DNA of 64,000 bases from Ciborinia camelliae (Eukaryota; Ascomycota; Leotiomycetes; Helotiales; Sclerotiniaceae): NCBI GenBank assembly GCA_025890175.1, contig JANPYM010000001.1, forward strand, positions 4,235,437 through 4,299,436, in the 5' to 3' direction. Made by a program: the position numbers and the translations under genes. The notes beneath the pieces are model-generated. The model made no database searches. It saw only the letters and a list, made by a program, of their open reading frames with translations, and was not told where the DNA came from. Positions 24,052 to 35,165 of the stretch are shown piece by piece. Within the stretch, counting starts at the first letter, position 1. Every line of letters starts with the position of its first letter.

Positions 24052-24076
24052 GTTCTGGTACATTCTTAGCATTTCG
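24052..24076 (+). promoter_or_regulatory. Step-type heat-shock element
   Basis: Three TTC triplets lie at 24053, 24063 and 24073, exactly 10 bp apart on one face of the helix. This is the nTTCn-5-nTTCn-5-nTTCn arrangement of step-type heat-shock elements bound by Hsf1. It lies about 225 bp upstream of the Hsp20-type start codon. Confidence 0.6.
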
Positions 24077-24219
24077 GTATGGGGTGCGTAGATGTCTTGC
24101 TAGCTGAACATTAGGTAGGTTTGTGTTTCGTTGCTTTTTTGCCTCCCTCCCCGCTAGTTTCGGTGGTTGAATTACGCGGTTATTGCTTGCCTTGTAGTCC
24201 TGGAGGCCTCGGTGGGAGG

Positions 24220-24226
24220 TATATAT
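24220..24226 (+). promoter_or_regulatory. TATA box of the Hsp20-type gene
   Basis: TATATAT lies 74 bp upstream of the ATG at 24300 and downstream of the heat-shock element, as expected for a strongly inducible gene. A CATCATCATC-rich leader follows. Confidence 0.6.
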
Positions 24227-24299
24227 TCATTGACATTACCCTTCATTTGTCTGTCTCTTTATTCTACATCATCATCATCATCAACGTTATCAATTCATC

Positions 24300-25589
24300 A
24301 TGGAATTCAACAATCAAAACAACAGCCAACAAACAGGTCCCTTTTGGGATTTCGTACGCTCAATGCAACCACAAAACTCCGGAGCTGGTGTCGACCACCC
24401 TTCCCAAGAGTTCAATATGTGGGGCCCACCAGAGGGACCTCATGGCCCTCATGGACATGGTCCTAGAGGTGGCCACGGTCCTCATGAATTTGGCCCATTT
24501 GGTTTCCCATTCGGCGGACCAGGTCCATTTGGTAGAGGTGGGTTCGGACCAAGAGGTGATCATCGAGGTCATCGCCCTTTCTCACCACATGGAGATGGAG
24601 AACATATAGACGAAGAAGGTAGGGAAGGATTCCGAGGACATCGTCATCACGGTAGAGGCAAGCATGGCCATAAAGGTGGAGAAGAATCTGGTGAGGAAAC
24701 GCCAACATCGTCTGATGTCGAAGCCAGAGAGGGTTCTCCAAGACCACGCTGCGGCCCCCGAGGTTGCAAAGGCAAAAAAGGACATTGTCGCAGAGACGGA
24801 GAGCTTTCTGGTGAGGAATCATCATCGGATGTTGAAGCAAGAGAAGGATCACGGGGCCCAGAATCGCGTCGAGGGCCTAGACATCATGGACGACACGGTC
24901 CAGGTAGCAGAGGAGGATGGGGTGTTCGGGGAGGAGGGTGGGGTGGACCACATGGCGGGCCACATGGCGGGCCACACGGCGGGCCACAACGAGGGCCACG
25001 CGGAGGACCACAAGGTAGGGAAGGACCTCATTCTTGGGGCGGACCTCACGGTCACGGTCATCATGGACGACGCGGTCCACCTCCATTCGCTGGCCCAGGT
25101 GGCCCATTCGATTTCAGTGCAATGATCCAAGCACTCTCTTCTCACCCGATCGCACAAGCATTTGGTGTACCTCAAGCTCAACGCTCTGGTGAAACACTCG
25201 TTCCCGAAGATGCCGACACCGAGAATTCCTTCGTTCCTCCCATTGACGTTTTCACCACCGAAGATGCATATGTCCTCCACATAGCACTCCCTGGTGCCAA
25301 GAAAGAAGATGTAGGTGTACACTGGGATGCTGAGAAAGGAATGTTGAACATGGCAGGCGTAGTCTACAGACAAGGAGATGAGAAATTCCTAGAGAGTCTT
25401 ACAAAGAAAGAAAGAAAGGTGGGTGCTTTCGAGCGCACTATGAAATTGCCTCTTAACGCTGAGGATAAATCGGAAATCGATGGTGATAATATCACCGCCA
25501 AATTGGAGGATGGTGTCTTGGTTGTCAACGTGCCAAAAGTGGAGAAAGAAGAGTCTTGGACTGAGGTCAAAAGAGTTGATATCAATTGA
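24300..25589 (+). CDS. Hsp20/alpha-crystallin small heat-shock protein with long Gly/His-rich N-terminus (429 aa)
   Basis: Intronless. The first two residues-blocks (1-30) include PFWDFVRSM, a motif like the N-terminal Trp-Phe region of fungal Hsp30. Residues about 40-300 are a low-complexity Gly-Pro-His-Arg tract with GPHG and GGPHG repeats (12-bp DNA repeats around 24950-24995) and two acidic SGEE..SSDVEAREGS blocks. The alpha-crystallin domain covers about 310-429, with VPPIDVF, YVLHIALPGAKKEDV and the closing KLEDGVLVVNVPK. Such proteins hold unfolding proteins in the cytosol during stress. Usual fungal Hsp20s have 150-230 residues; the extra length is the disordered tract. The step-type heat-shock element and TATA box upstream fit heat induction. 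Lack of introns also suits expression at high temperature. Confidence 0.92.
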   Translation: MEFNNQNNSQQTGPFWDFVRSMQPQNSGAGVDHPSQEFNMWGPPEGPHGPHGHGPRGGHGPHEFGPFGFPFGGPGPFGRGGFGPRGDHRGHRPFSPHGDGEHIDEEGREGFRGHRHHGRGKHGHKGGEESGEETPTSSDVEAREGSPRPRCGPRGCKGKKGHCRRDGELSGEESSSDVEAREGSRGPESRRGPRHHGRHGPGSRGGWGVRGGGWGGPHGGPHGGPHGGPQRGPRGGPQGREGPHSWGGPHGHGHHGRRGPPPFAGPGGPFDFSAMIQALSSHPIAQAFGVPQAQRSGETLVPEDADTENSFVPPIDVFTTEDAYVLHIALPGAKKEDVGVHWDAEKGMLNMAGVVYRQGDEKFLESLTKKERKVGAFERTMKLPLNAEDKSEIDGDNITAKLEDGVLVVNVPKVEKEESWTEVKRVDIN

Positions 25590-26777
25590 CTAGATTTGGA
25601 TAATAATATGGGGTCTGTTCGGGTCAGCTGGGAGGTTTGATTTTTCATCGCTCTCACTTCGGGGTTTCCTTTTTCTTAATAGTTAGGGTTTGGATTATGG
25701 CATTGGTATCTTGATTTAGTATAGTTACCATATAAAAGGTCTCTCACGACCGAAAAAAATACAAAAAGAAAAAATGCCACTCGGCAATATATAAAACTTT
25801 ACATTTCCCACTGGTTTGAGCCAAAATTGTGACTTGATAAATTTTCCACCATTGTAGACAACGAGATTCAAACCGAGTTACTTGGACCATGCTTCAAATT
25901 AAGAGTCCGATTTTTAAGTTGTTTGTGACATGAAACGTTTGAAGTGGTAAGAAAATAACTAAAAGAGGGGAGAGACAGCGTAGAGATGGATTGTTGATGC
26001 GGAAAAATAATGAGGATGAAGAAAATCATATCTCCAATGTGTTAATAGCCAAAGAGTTGATGGTTATTGGTGAAAAAAAGTCGATAGGAAGGTTGTGATA
26101 ATATAAAAAAACTTGGTAGTCCTAACAAGGGAGGTTTATGAAATGCAGTAGGAGCATACCTCTCGAGGAGAGATAGCATATGACCATTTGTAGAGAAAAT
26201 AGAAGGAACCTCCAAACGGAAACCAGAGTTGCAATTTAAGAAGTGATCAAGCATTCCACGTCAAATAGATACCGATACTCAGAACAAGAATAAAATGCGA
26301 TGAGTGTGGCGGTTGCGGTCAAATTCCTCTTCTGCTCACCATGTTGGAATTTTGATAACCTACGCATCGCATCTTTCTAACAAAGATCAAAATTGCCATT
26401 CTCAACAACTATGAAGAAACAGTGCTTCCAGTAAGGTTATGAAAGGACAATTTGAGGATAATTTGAACGCCTGAAATTCATGAATTACTTAAAACGAGCA
26501 TGAATTATGTTAAAAAAAATGAATTTTTTTTTTGATGGATCGTGAGGAGATGTGAAGGAAAACAAGTTGGGATGAAAAAAAGCCCCTTGGAAGAGCTTCG
26601 GATTTGATGAGTTTGAACGTGCACCTACCAGAGATGATTCTTCCTTGCCTTTTAATAAATCTGACTATAAAAGCAGATAATACGGAGCACGAGCACGAGC
26701 ACCATCACCATCACCATCACCATAAAAACGTGATGATTGTTGACTCGTACCAGTGAAATCTGCCTTTGAATGTATTA
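25590..26777. other. Intergenic, 3' of the Hsp20-type gene
   Basis: AT-rich with no coding-like frame. A CACCAT-type repeat lies near 26695-26720, directly before the MITE. Confidence 0.5.
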
Positions 26778-27443
26778 AGTCCCCTACCCTACTTTCCGGC
26801 CCCCCCTGGTTTCCGGCCACCATTTACACCAAAAATATCGATTTTGGGGTATTTCTAAATCAACAACCAATAGATTTTATTAATTGAAATTTGAAATATA
26901 GATTCTATATATAATTATTAGCTAATATAGAAAATTTCAAATAATTATATCAATTCGTTCTTGAATAATTAAAGTTTTAATTTTAAAAAAAATTTCCCAT
27001 ACAAATTGTATACAAAATCAAAAACATAAAAAACATTAATAACTTTTCAACAAAAATAATAAAAAATAAACTATATATTTTTATTGAATCTATATAGTTT
27101 AACATTTCTAAAAATATATTTTTTATATATATTATAATTTGTAGATAATGTTTTATTAATGATTTAAATTTTGCTAACAAATTAATCAAAAAAAAAAGAA
27201 ATTTTGTTAGCGAATTTGAAAAAAATGTAAAATTTAAATTAAAAACTTTTATAACTTTTTATAAAAAATCGCTAAAATTCTAAAAACTTTTATATGAGCT
27301 AATAACTATATACAGAATCTATATTTCAAATTTCAATTAATAATATCCATTGGTTGTTGAATTAGAAATACCCCAAAATGGCTCTTTTTGGTGGGAAAGG
27401 GTGGCCGGAAACCAGGGGGGGCCGGAAAGTAGGGTAGGGGACT
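26778..27443. mobile_element. Foldback MITE, 666 bp, pogo/Fot1-like ends
   Basis: Both ends carry the same sequence in opposite orientation for about 150 bp, beginning AGTCCCCTACCC and including two TTTCCGGCC boxes. Outside lies TA on both sides (26776-26777 and 27444-27445), or TTAA if the outer bases are counted in. TA duplication with AGT-starting ends fits the pogo/Fot1 branch of Tc1/mariner; TTAA would fit piggyBac. The inner 360 bp are A/T-rich, have no transposase frame and are probably RIP-worn, so this is a non-autonomous element. Confidence 0.8.
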
Positions 27444-27548
27444 TAATTATATCTTTTGGTAATGTTACAAAATTGCTTCAAATTTTTACCACCCGTGAAA
27501 CCCCTGAACCCGCCCATCGATGGCATCCATCTATCCATCCATCAATCC

Positions 27549-28067
27549 TTAAACACCAGCACCAGCTGACAATTCTTGCAATCCTCTTGCGGCTTCCTGC
27601 TCCGCCTTTGACAACTTTCTCCTGGATAATCTCGCATCATGTTCCGGATCATCAAGAGATTTCCGTTTGTTTTGCTCGGGGTTTGGTGGAAGAGCTTGAG
27701 GAGTTACTGTCAAGACCAGGTTATCGATGAAGTTACGTAATTGATCGAAATGTTTTGATTCCTCTTCGGTTTGAATGCAAGCTGGTGTTGGGAATTGTGA
27801 TTCAGATGCGTTGATAGCTTTATTTCGTAAGTTTAATATTCAAATGGAGAAAAGAGAATGAGGATATACCTCTTCTGACGGTATCTTGGATTAATTGATG
27901 ACCACTGTTGCCTGGAAATGCGTGTAGACATTTCTGAAGTGCGGCATTGAGCTATTTACAGTATGATGTTAGAACTCAAGCATAGAACCGCAAGAAAAAT
28001 CGAACGGGAAGGATCATAACACATAACATACATCTCTAATACTTTCTTCCTGTTGATAATTCATCAT
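27549..28067 (-). CDS. Small protein of unknown function, three exons (128 aa)
   Basis: Found by joining splice sites: exons 28067-28032, 27951-27870 and 27817-27549, with introns of 80 and 52 nt (GTATGT and GTATAT donors). Phases match at both joins and the whole stays open for 129 codons, which is unlikely by chance. The N-terminal half looks helical and includes LNAALQKCLHAFPG. The C-terminal half has NKRKSLDD and LSRRKLSK, a possible bipartite nuclear signal, and ends in a helix rich in Glu and Ala. No family is recognised. The MITE ends only 105 bp beyond the stop codon. The divergent neighbour is src1. Confidence 0.65.
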
Positions 28068-28999
28068 GATATGTTTCTTGAATCCAACGGAGGAACCTTA
28101 TTGACGATGATATTTCAATAGGTAATTTCAAATAACTTCAATGGCTTTGCTTCAATGACTTCAATAATCTCATTCACTTCAACAACGTCAAAATTGAACA
28201 TGAACTCGTCTCTTCCACCAAGTGAAAAAGAAAAGTCATTGATTTTTTGGAGGTTTGAATGAAGGGAGTCTCTAGAAGAGTACCTAATAAAGTCGATTCA
28301 TCAAAATTTCACATGGTGAGGAAGAGAAACTCAAAGCTTTTCATTTCAATAAAATCAAGTCAAGTCAGGTCAGGTCACAGCTCAGTCAGCCAGAATCAAA
28401 AAAAGCCACTTGGAAAGCTGGAGGCGGTAGCTGTGGCTGGTGGCTGTGACTGTGACTGTGACTGTGTCTGTGGCTTGAAATCTACCTACCTAGGTACCTG
28501 AACAAAGATATAAACGCCACACCTGCATCTTTAAACCGGTTTCCCCCACAACCACTTAGTACCTAAAATCTCCCAGCTCCTCTTATGTTCATTTTCCCTA
28601 TCAACTTTTCATCTTTTCATCAAAGCTTTTTTCATTCACGCGGCGTACAAGAAAGTTGGAAAGTGCAATTTAGGTATCAAAAGATACCACCTAAGGCACA
28701 TATCCATCGCCCCCCCAACAATCAAACTCATCTTCAACCTGGAGTCGCCAGTGAGTTTGAGTTTGCGCAAACACGAAGATATTTCTGGATACAGATAGAG
28801 TGTGGGTAACACGATTCTACGTCATTTGTCACCTTGCGCCAAGCATATCAACATACGAAGTCGACCACTTCAAAGTATTTTCTTTGAGGATATCATCATC
28901 TATTCCTCCTTAAGATTTCATCTTGCTCCTTGACTTGAGTGGATTATTGACACGCATTCTTTCTCGTAACCTACCAGCATCAGCAGAAAACAAATAAAC
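28068..28999. promoter_or_regulatory. Divergent promoter region between the 128-aa gene and src1
   Basis: Non-coding spacer of 0.93 kb with a TGTGAC repeat (about 28443-28472) and a TACCTACCTAGGTACC run near 28484-28499. No TATA box is obvious. Pyrimidine-rich text precedes the src1 start. Confidence 0.4.
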
Positions 29000-31444
29000 A
29001 TGATATCAGACGACCTCGATTACCTCCAGCCGGGCTTCGATCCCTACTCCCTCACCATGCCCCGGATCCGCTCAATACTAGTCACACATAATATCAACTA
29101 TCCATCCAATGCAAACAAAGGCCAACTTGTCGAAATCTTCAACGTGGATTTAGTACCGCAGGCCCGAAAGATATTACGTGAGAGAGACCGTGCTGTGAGA
29201 ACAAGTCGAGGAATTGTTGATGTGGAATCGTCACAAGAGAGCAGCACTGTTCAGGAAAGTACATCGGAAAGCACAACGGACAGTGCACAAAATGATGCGC
29301 TGCTATTCACACCGAGGACGCGACCTGTGAGGCAAGCACCTGCAAAGGTTAGAGCATCTGTGGAAATTAGGGATGATGAGCCAGCGATGCTTAGGACCAC
29401 CAGGAGATCAACTAGGTCCATCAGCCCAGTGAAGAGAATACCTAGAGCCAGCAGCCCTGTGAAAAGGACCCCGAAACCAAGCAGCAAACATCCTAGACAG
29501 GAGGAGGAAGAGAGTGGTTCGGAGGATGAGGGTCGGTCGCAGACTGAGAGAAAATCAAGAAAGAGTACAACAGTTCAAACACCAATGTTTGGGACGATAC
29601 ATAATTTAGACGGGGGAATGAAGACAAGGGACACACGAAGAGAGACCAATTTCTCTTCCGATAATCCATTTCAGAGAGGCTCGCCTCCTCCTGCCGACGT
29701 TAAAAGACCTATATCGAGCCATGATAAAAAGAGACAAAGCACAGCAGTTCAAACACCAATGTCTGGGATGACATATAATTTAGACGGGGGAATGAAGACA
29801 AGGGACACACGAAGAGAGACCAATTTCTCTTCCGATAATCCATTCCAGAGAGGCTCGCCTCCTTCCGACAATAGAAGACCTATATCGAGCCATGATAAGA
29901 AGAAAAAAAGCTTGGGTAGCAGTGCTGCTAGAGAGATGGAGAACCGAGTGACTTCGGTTTCGAGAAGACGCACGCCGACCCCACAAGCTAATGTTGAAAT
30001 ACGTCCGCCCACTTCTTCGACTTTCCAAATCCCCATTAGTAGGCTTGATGGTTTGGGGGATTATGATGATGATGGAGTAGAGACTAGTGAGGATTTCACT
30101 CCAGAAGCACAATTCGAGCTCGAGCGCGAGCAACAGAGAGGACGCGCCAGAATTCAGTCTCGACGAAAAACATCAAACGGCGCCAGCATGAGTGGACCTA
30201 TCTGGATGATACTTATTACACTACTTGCTGGTTATGCTACTTGGTATAGGCAAGAGAAGATTGCTGTGGGATTTTGCGGTGTAGGTAGAGAAGCGCATTC
30301 GATAATACCAATCAGATCAAACCTTCCGGACTGGGTACAAATAATTGCGGAACCGCAGTGCGATTGGTGCCCACAGCATGCTTATTGCAATACTGGCTAT
30401 GAAGTTCAGTGCGACCAAGATTTTGTTCTCAAACATCATCCTCTCTCGATGGGTGGATTCCTACCTCTTCCACCGACCTGTGAGCCCGATGGAGAGAAAG
30501 TGAGACGGATTAAAGTGGTCGCGGATCGAGCTGTTGAGGCACTACGAGAGAGAAGAGCGAAGTGGGAATGTGGTGACTTGGTGGATGAAGCTGGGGTGCC
30601 AGAACCAACTGTTGAGATAGATACCGAAGCCTTGAAAAAAGAAGTTGGCCAGAAGAGGAGAAAGGGAATGGGAGATGCAGAATTTGAGGACTTATGGACT
30701 AGTGCCATTGGAGAGGTTAAGGGGAGAGATGAAGTGGTTGTTGGTGCTGATGGGTAAGTTTTAAATTTCTTTTCTTTTAGATTGCTGTTATTTTTGTCCA
30801 TTTACCCTTCCTTTACTACACAATATCTTCTGACAACTCGGTTTACTAATCAGGTTCAACATTCCTGTTCTAGATCGAACAAACTCACAAGTACCTCATT
30901 CGCCCGCCTCCCACTTAAATGTGCCATTAAACGATCCTTCCGACTCACATTGGCAAGATATTATTTCGAAATTGGACTTTTAGGTCTTTTACTTATCCTA
31001 TTCTTCTATATCCGTTCATCAATCCTCTCTTATAATGCCACTAAAGCCATGGTCCCTGATTTAGTTTCACTCGCTCTTTCACGTCTCATTACTCAAGCAT
31101 CCCTTTACGAGCAAGACCCTGAGACCGTACAGGATAGCTTTATTAGCATAGTCCATTTAAGAGATGATATTTTGCGACACGAGCATAATTACAAGAAGAG
31201 GGACCAAATATGGTCGAAAGTCAAGAAAGTGGTGGAAATGAATTCGAACGTTCGAATCTCGGAACGCCAGAATAGAAAGGGGGAGGTCTCACGCGTTTGG
31301 GAATGGATTGGTTTGGCGGAAGATTTGGAAGATAGTGTTAGGAGGAAGAGAGCTGAGCGGCTTGGCTTGGGAGATAGCAGCGAGGATCGGGAGGGTATGC
31401 GGGAGAGACCGATCAGTGAGAGAGAGAGAGATTTCTTTTATTGA
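29000..31444 (+). CDS. src1: Inner nuclear membrane protein Src1/Heh (HeH domain, MSC domain; 774 aa)
   Basis: Exons 29000-30753 and 30874-31444, separated by a 120-nt GTAAGT..CTAG intron. Residues 8-60 are the HeH/LEM-like DNA-binding helix-extension-helix (LQPGFDPYSLT, YPSNANKGQLVEIF). A basic, Ser-rich linker follows, including a 58-residue tandem duplication. The first membrane segment is at about 397-415, a Cys-containing lumenal MSC domain (CDWCPQHAYC) spans 415-585, the second membrane segment is near 607-630, and the tail ends in the MSC winged-helix part with EVSRVWEWIG. Orthologues tether chromatin (rDNA, telomeres) to the inner nuclear membrane and help in nuclear-pore quality control. 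The intron sits between the MSC domain and the second membrane segment, and unspliced RNA stops at once, so a one-pass isoform is possible. Identification is firm from domain order and motifs. Confidence 0.93.
29571..29906 (+). repeat. 174-bp tandem duplication inside src1
   Basis: Two copies start at 29571 and 29745, so the period is 174 bp (58 codons). Both encode TPMxGxxxNLDGGMKTRDTR followed by ETNFSSDNPFQRGSPP. The second copy has a 6-bp deletion near PPADV and a handful of substitutions. The frame is kept, so the linker is lengthened without harm to the ends. Confidence 0.85.
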
Positions 31445-34400
31445 TGCGATGCGTGCATGCATGCATGCACGTGGCTTCTCTGCCCTTATTTTTTCTTCAT
31501 TTCAACACTTGTCGTTTTATTTTATGTATGTGCAAATACACGCTTTCTTTTCTTGGGTTCGGGTGATGCAGGTGAGGTGAGGTGAGGTGATTTGGGCCTA
31601 TCTAGATGGACAACTTCCTTTCAGGAATATATTGATTGGTATTTTTTTATGATGATTTATATGGATATTTATCTCGTGGACTCAATCTAGTCGGAGAAAT
31701 TGTTGGGGCCTTTTCTTCTTTTCTGGTTTCTTTGTGTATGTGCGTTTGTATGCGTGAATGAGTGAGTAAGTGGGTTGTTGGATTTTTAATCGCGTTTTTG
31801 GGGTATTTATTACCGGCTGGCTACCTGTTTGGATTAATGTATCTATGAATGTATCTATGGATGTATGAATGAATAAAAATATCTAATCTATTCTTTCATA
31901 TTCTGGGAAAGAAAACCTTTATATTGCGTGCAATACTAGCACGAGTCTTCAATAAATAACTCCCCTGTTCTTATTTTCGTGGTCGATAATGCTATATAGT
32001 AAAGTGTAGCAGATAGATAGAAAGAAAGGACCCGAAAATACATCCCACGCTTCATAAGCCCTTTATTTCGTCCAACTTCCGAGTGCATTATTCGAAACCT
32101 ATCTACCTTACCTAGTACATCAGTTTATTGGACAAGAGAAACAAGCACCTTCGGAATCCTAAGCTTCCTTCTTAAACTTTTGTGGACGCAAAAATGGATA
32201 ATAAACATAAAGCAAGTCATTATCATGTGCTAGGGGCGTCCTTCTCGCTATGCCACTGGGCTGGACTGACCGAGGTCGAAATATACCAGATCATCGAGGA
32301 GCCGGGGAGATATAAGGTTTTGTGATGATATTACCTACCCAGCTATCTTGATACCCAACCTCACAAGTTGAGGGGCGGAAGTCATCTTCTTCAATATATG
32401 AATAACGCCAGTACATAAGATATGTAGAATTTGAAAATTCGCCATCGTTGAAAATTCCATTGCTCGAGAGAGAGATTGGACCAGATGAGAAGGAATTGGA
32501 AAAGTAAATTATGGTGATATGGATCATCGAATAAAATAAGTATTTAGCATGTGTAGGTATGTATTGTGACTTCACGGCACAGACTAACGCCCATTTTAAA
32601 ATTCCCCGGCTTCACTTGAAGCACTGCAGATGGATCTATCAATGTCCATGTTTTCATGAGATTGTGTTTGTGGATAACCGTACCTAGGTATGTAGATATG
32701 ATACCTTAGTGAAGTAATGAGGTTTCAAAAACCTCATTACTCCCGATAATTATGATATGTGTGAAGATGAGATGAGATGAGCAGCTCGATCTTGAAGATC
32801 CGATCGATGCTGGGAATTCCATCGGAATGAATGAAAATGAATAGCTTCATGTAGATCAAATGAAGGGGTTTGGGACATTTGAAGACAGGTATCTATGGTA
32901 AATATATGATCACTGATCAATGGATGTGAATACCTACCTAGGTACCTGGATGTTTAGACGATCTTATACCGTAAAATCTCATGGCGGGTTCAAAATATTG
33001 TTGTTATCTGCGGGGAATAGTGAAGATCTTTAGATATGGCTGAGAAGATGGATCGGTGTGATATATTTGGGAATGGTATCAATTGATATTGGAAAATTAA
33101 ACAATGTAATGAATGATGTTGGAAACTTCCATCCCATCCATCCCATCCCATGCAGATTCCAGAGTCTTCGCGAATTCGGTGTTTAACCTTAACCCCTATT
33201 CAATCAATCAATGATGTGGAAATTTGCAGCGAGCGGTATTAACCTTGACCTTACTGGCGATAGGAAATTAAAATACCTTTTTAATGAAAAATAATAATGA
33301 TAATAATCAAAATCAAAATCAAAAAACGAAAGAATAATCATAGTATCTTCTTGAATCTTGACAAGGAAAAAGGACCGACTCTCCCCAGACAGAAGTACTT
33401 ACTAGGTATGTAAACCCCACCGTGCCTCCTTACTTTACACCCCCATCCATATCCGCTTGATTCCCCGAAGTGCCCCGAGGTGCCCCGGATCCCCCTCCCC
33501 ATGTCCTGTTCCTTTTGCTATTCCTGTTTCTGATAGATCAATTTGTTGGTATCTCATTAATATTCCGATTTCTCACCATGATAATTAATATATAAGTAAG
33601 TATCAAAGGGTTCCATTCATTATCCATCATCCAAATCCATCAGAGAGGTTCGCTTTAGCCTACTACTCAAACTCAGGGGTGCAAACGAACCATTAACAAC
33701 AACAACAACAACAACAAACAAATCGCCAAAAATATTAAAAAATTCCCAAAGTCAATTTTGAGTGATCATGATCAACGGCGACAGCCTTACAAGTTAAAAC
33801 GTTAACGCATGTACTGTAACGCTAACCTTCGCAACATCAGATCAGAAAGAGAGAGCCGCTATTGTATTGTGGACGACAGAGTAAAGTAAAGTCAATATAT
33901 TGGTGTAACTTTAACCTGCAGTCATTTTAATTATGTGGCTGCAAATTCAATGCTGCAATGCAGCCACGCGAGTCAGTCCCTCTTTCGAGTCTCTTTGTCA
34001 TAAAACTCCTAGCGAGTCGCTTTACTAGATAGATCTAGGTATCTACCTAGGTATTTAGCGCAGACATCAGCGGGCTTGAAATAAGAAAGTGTTGTACAAA
34101 TAAAGTAAGGAAGGAGTTAACCTATTTGATGGTGCCGTTAATCGACGAGGCATAACTCCTCAAATACAATATTACCTAGGTATTTTGGGTTTTTTCGCCA
34201 TCACAATTTTGGGATATGAATTCGCGGGTGATGAGATGATGAGACGGATGAGATGTATATAAACTTTCGGTAGGTATCCTAATGACGCCATTATTCCCCT
34301 ATACATAAGTACCGGTACTTAGGTACCTACCTACAATGCGGGCTCGGCTAAAACCAGCTCTCTCTACCTACCTAGTAGGTAGCATTTCGCCTTGTCGGGT

Positions 34401-35126
34401 ATCTCTCCGAAATACCTACCTAGTAGGTAAATGATATTATGCATTGGTATTGTGGGATACAAACACCATTTTCATTGGATCAACTCAATTCAACACTGAA
34501 CCGTCGGTTCGTTCATTCGTTCGACATACATCATTTGAAATTTCGAAAAATTCCGAGCAGAAGGAAATTTGCTCGAGCATCATGCCAACAGTTGTTTCCT
34601 TCCCAATACAAATTATACAATACAATACCATGTTTGATTTTTTCCCCAAGTCAATATTTCACCAGGATCGGATCTGGGACTATCGAAAAATCTGCATTTT
34701 GCCAACGTGTTCTAAGATGAATAAGGAAGAGTGGAAGCCCGAGAGAGTCCCCTCAAGAGCTACTTCCATCGAATTGTCCCATGCTCTCTGTAGGTATTGA
34801 TACCATATGAAGCTAGGTGGTGAAACCGTTCCCGGCCACGAGATGCATGCCGGCGGATGAATCCTGCACGGCGCTGCACGTTTCTCAGATTGGCATCGTA
34901 GTCGAGACTTAACCTGTCAGTCTAGTGGCTCGGTTTCATCAAGACATATAGGTAGGTATCTAGGTACCTACTTATTTATCAACAAAGATGAGCCCCAAAG
35001 TTACTCTCTTGAACTTTTCTCTCTGCCTATATCCATCTATCTAAAATAAAATTGAAACAATGGAAAGGGTGCAAGATTGTCATATATGGTGAAGGGAACT
35101 GCTGTATGTAAAAGCGATTCCGGACC
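31445..35126. other. Long intergenic region before the CFEM-PTH11 receptor
   Basis: About 3.7 kb with no convincing gene. It holds many copies of ACCTAGGTAGGT-like palindromic text (32685, 32935, 34045, 34175, 34320-34430, 34960), GAGGTGAGGTGAGGTG near 31570, and AAC repeats near 33695-33720. Its length would allow a large promoter for the receptor gene. Confidence 0.45.
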
Positions 35127-35165
35127 ATGAGAGGTCGTCATCGCCGTTATTCAAAGACACCATGA
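35127..35165 (+). promoter_or_regulatory. Upstream ORF overlapping the receptor start (ATGA)
   Basis: A 12-codon frame starting at 35127 ends with TGA at 35163-35165. That stop overlaps the main ATG (35162-35164) as ATGA. The peptide is Arg-rich. Such an arrangement can limit or couple translation of the main frame, if transcription starts upstream of 35127, which is not shown here. Confidence 0.5.

Noticed and set aside
24463..25373. Several long open frames on both strands inside the Hsp20-type gene
   Set aside because: They mirror the Gly/His/Pro repeat tract, have no start context or domain, and the alpha-crystallin frame explains the region.
24300..25589. Gly-rich Hsp20 tract considered as a collagen- or silk-like separate protein
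   Set aside because: It is in one frame with the alpha-crystallin domain and has no splice signals that would separate them.
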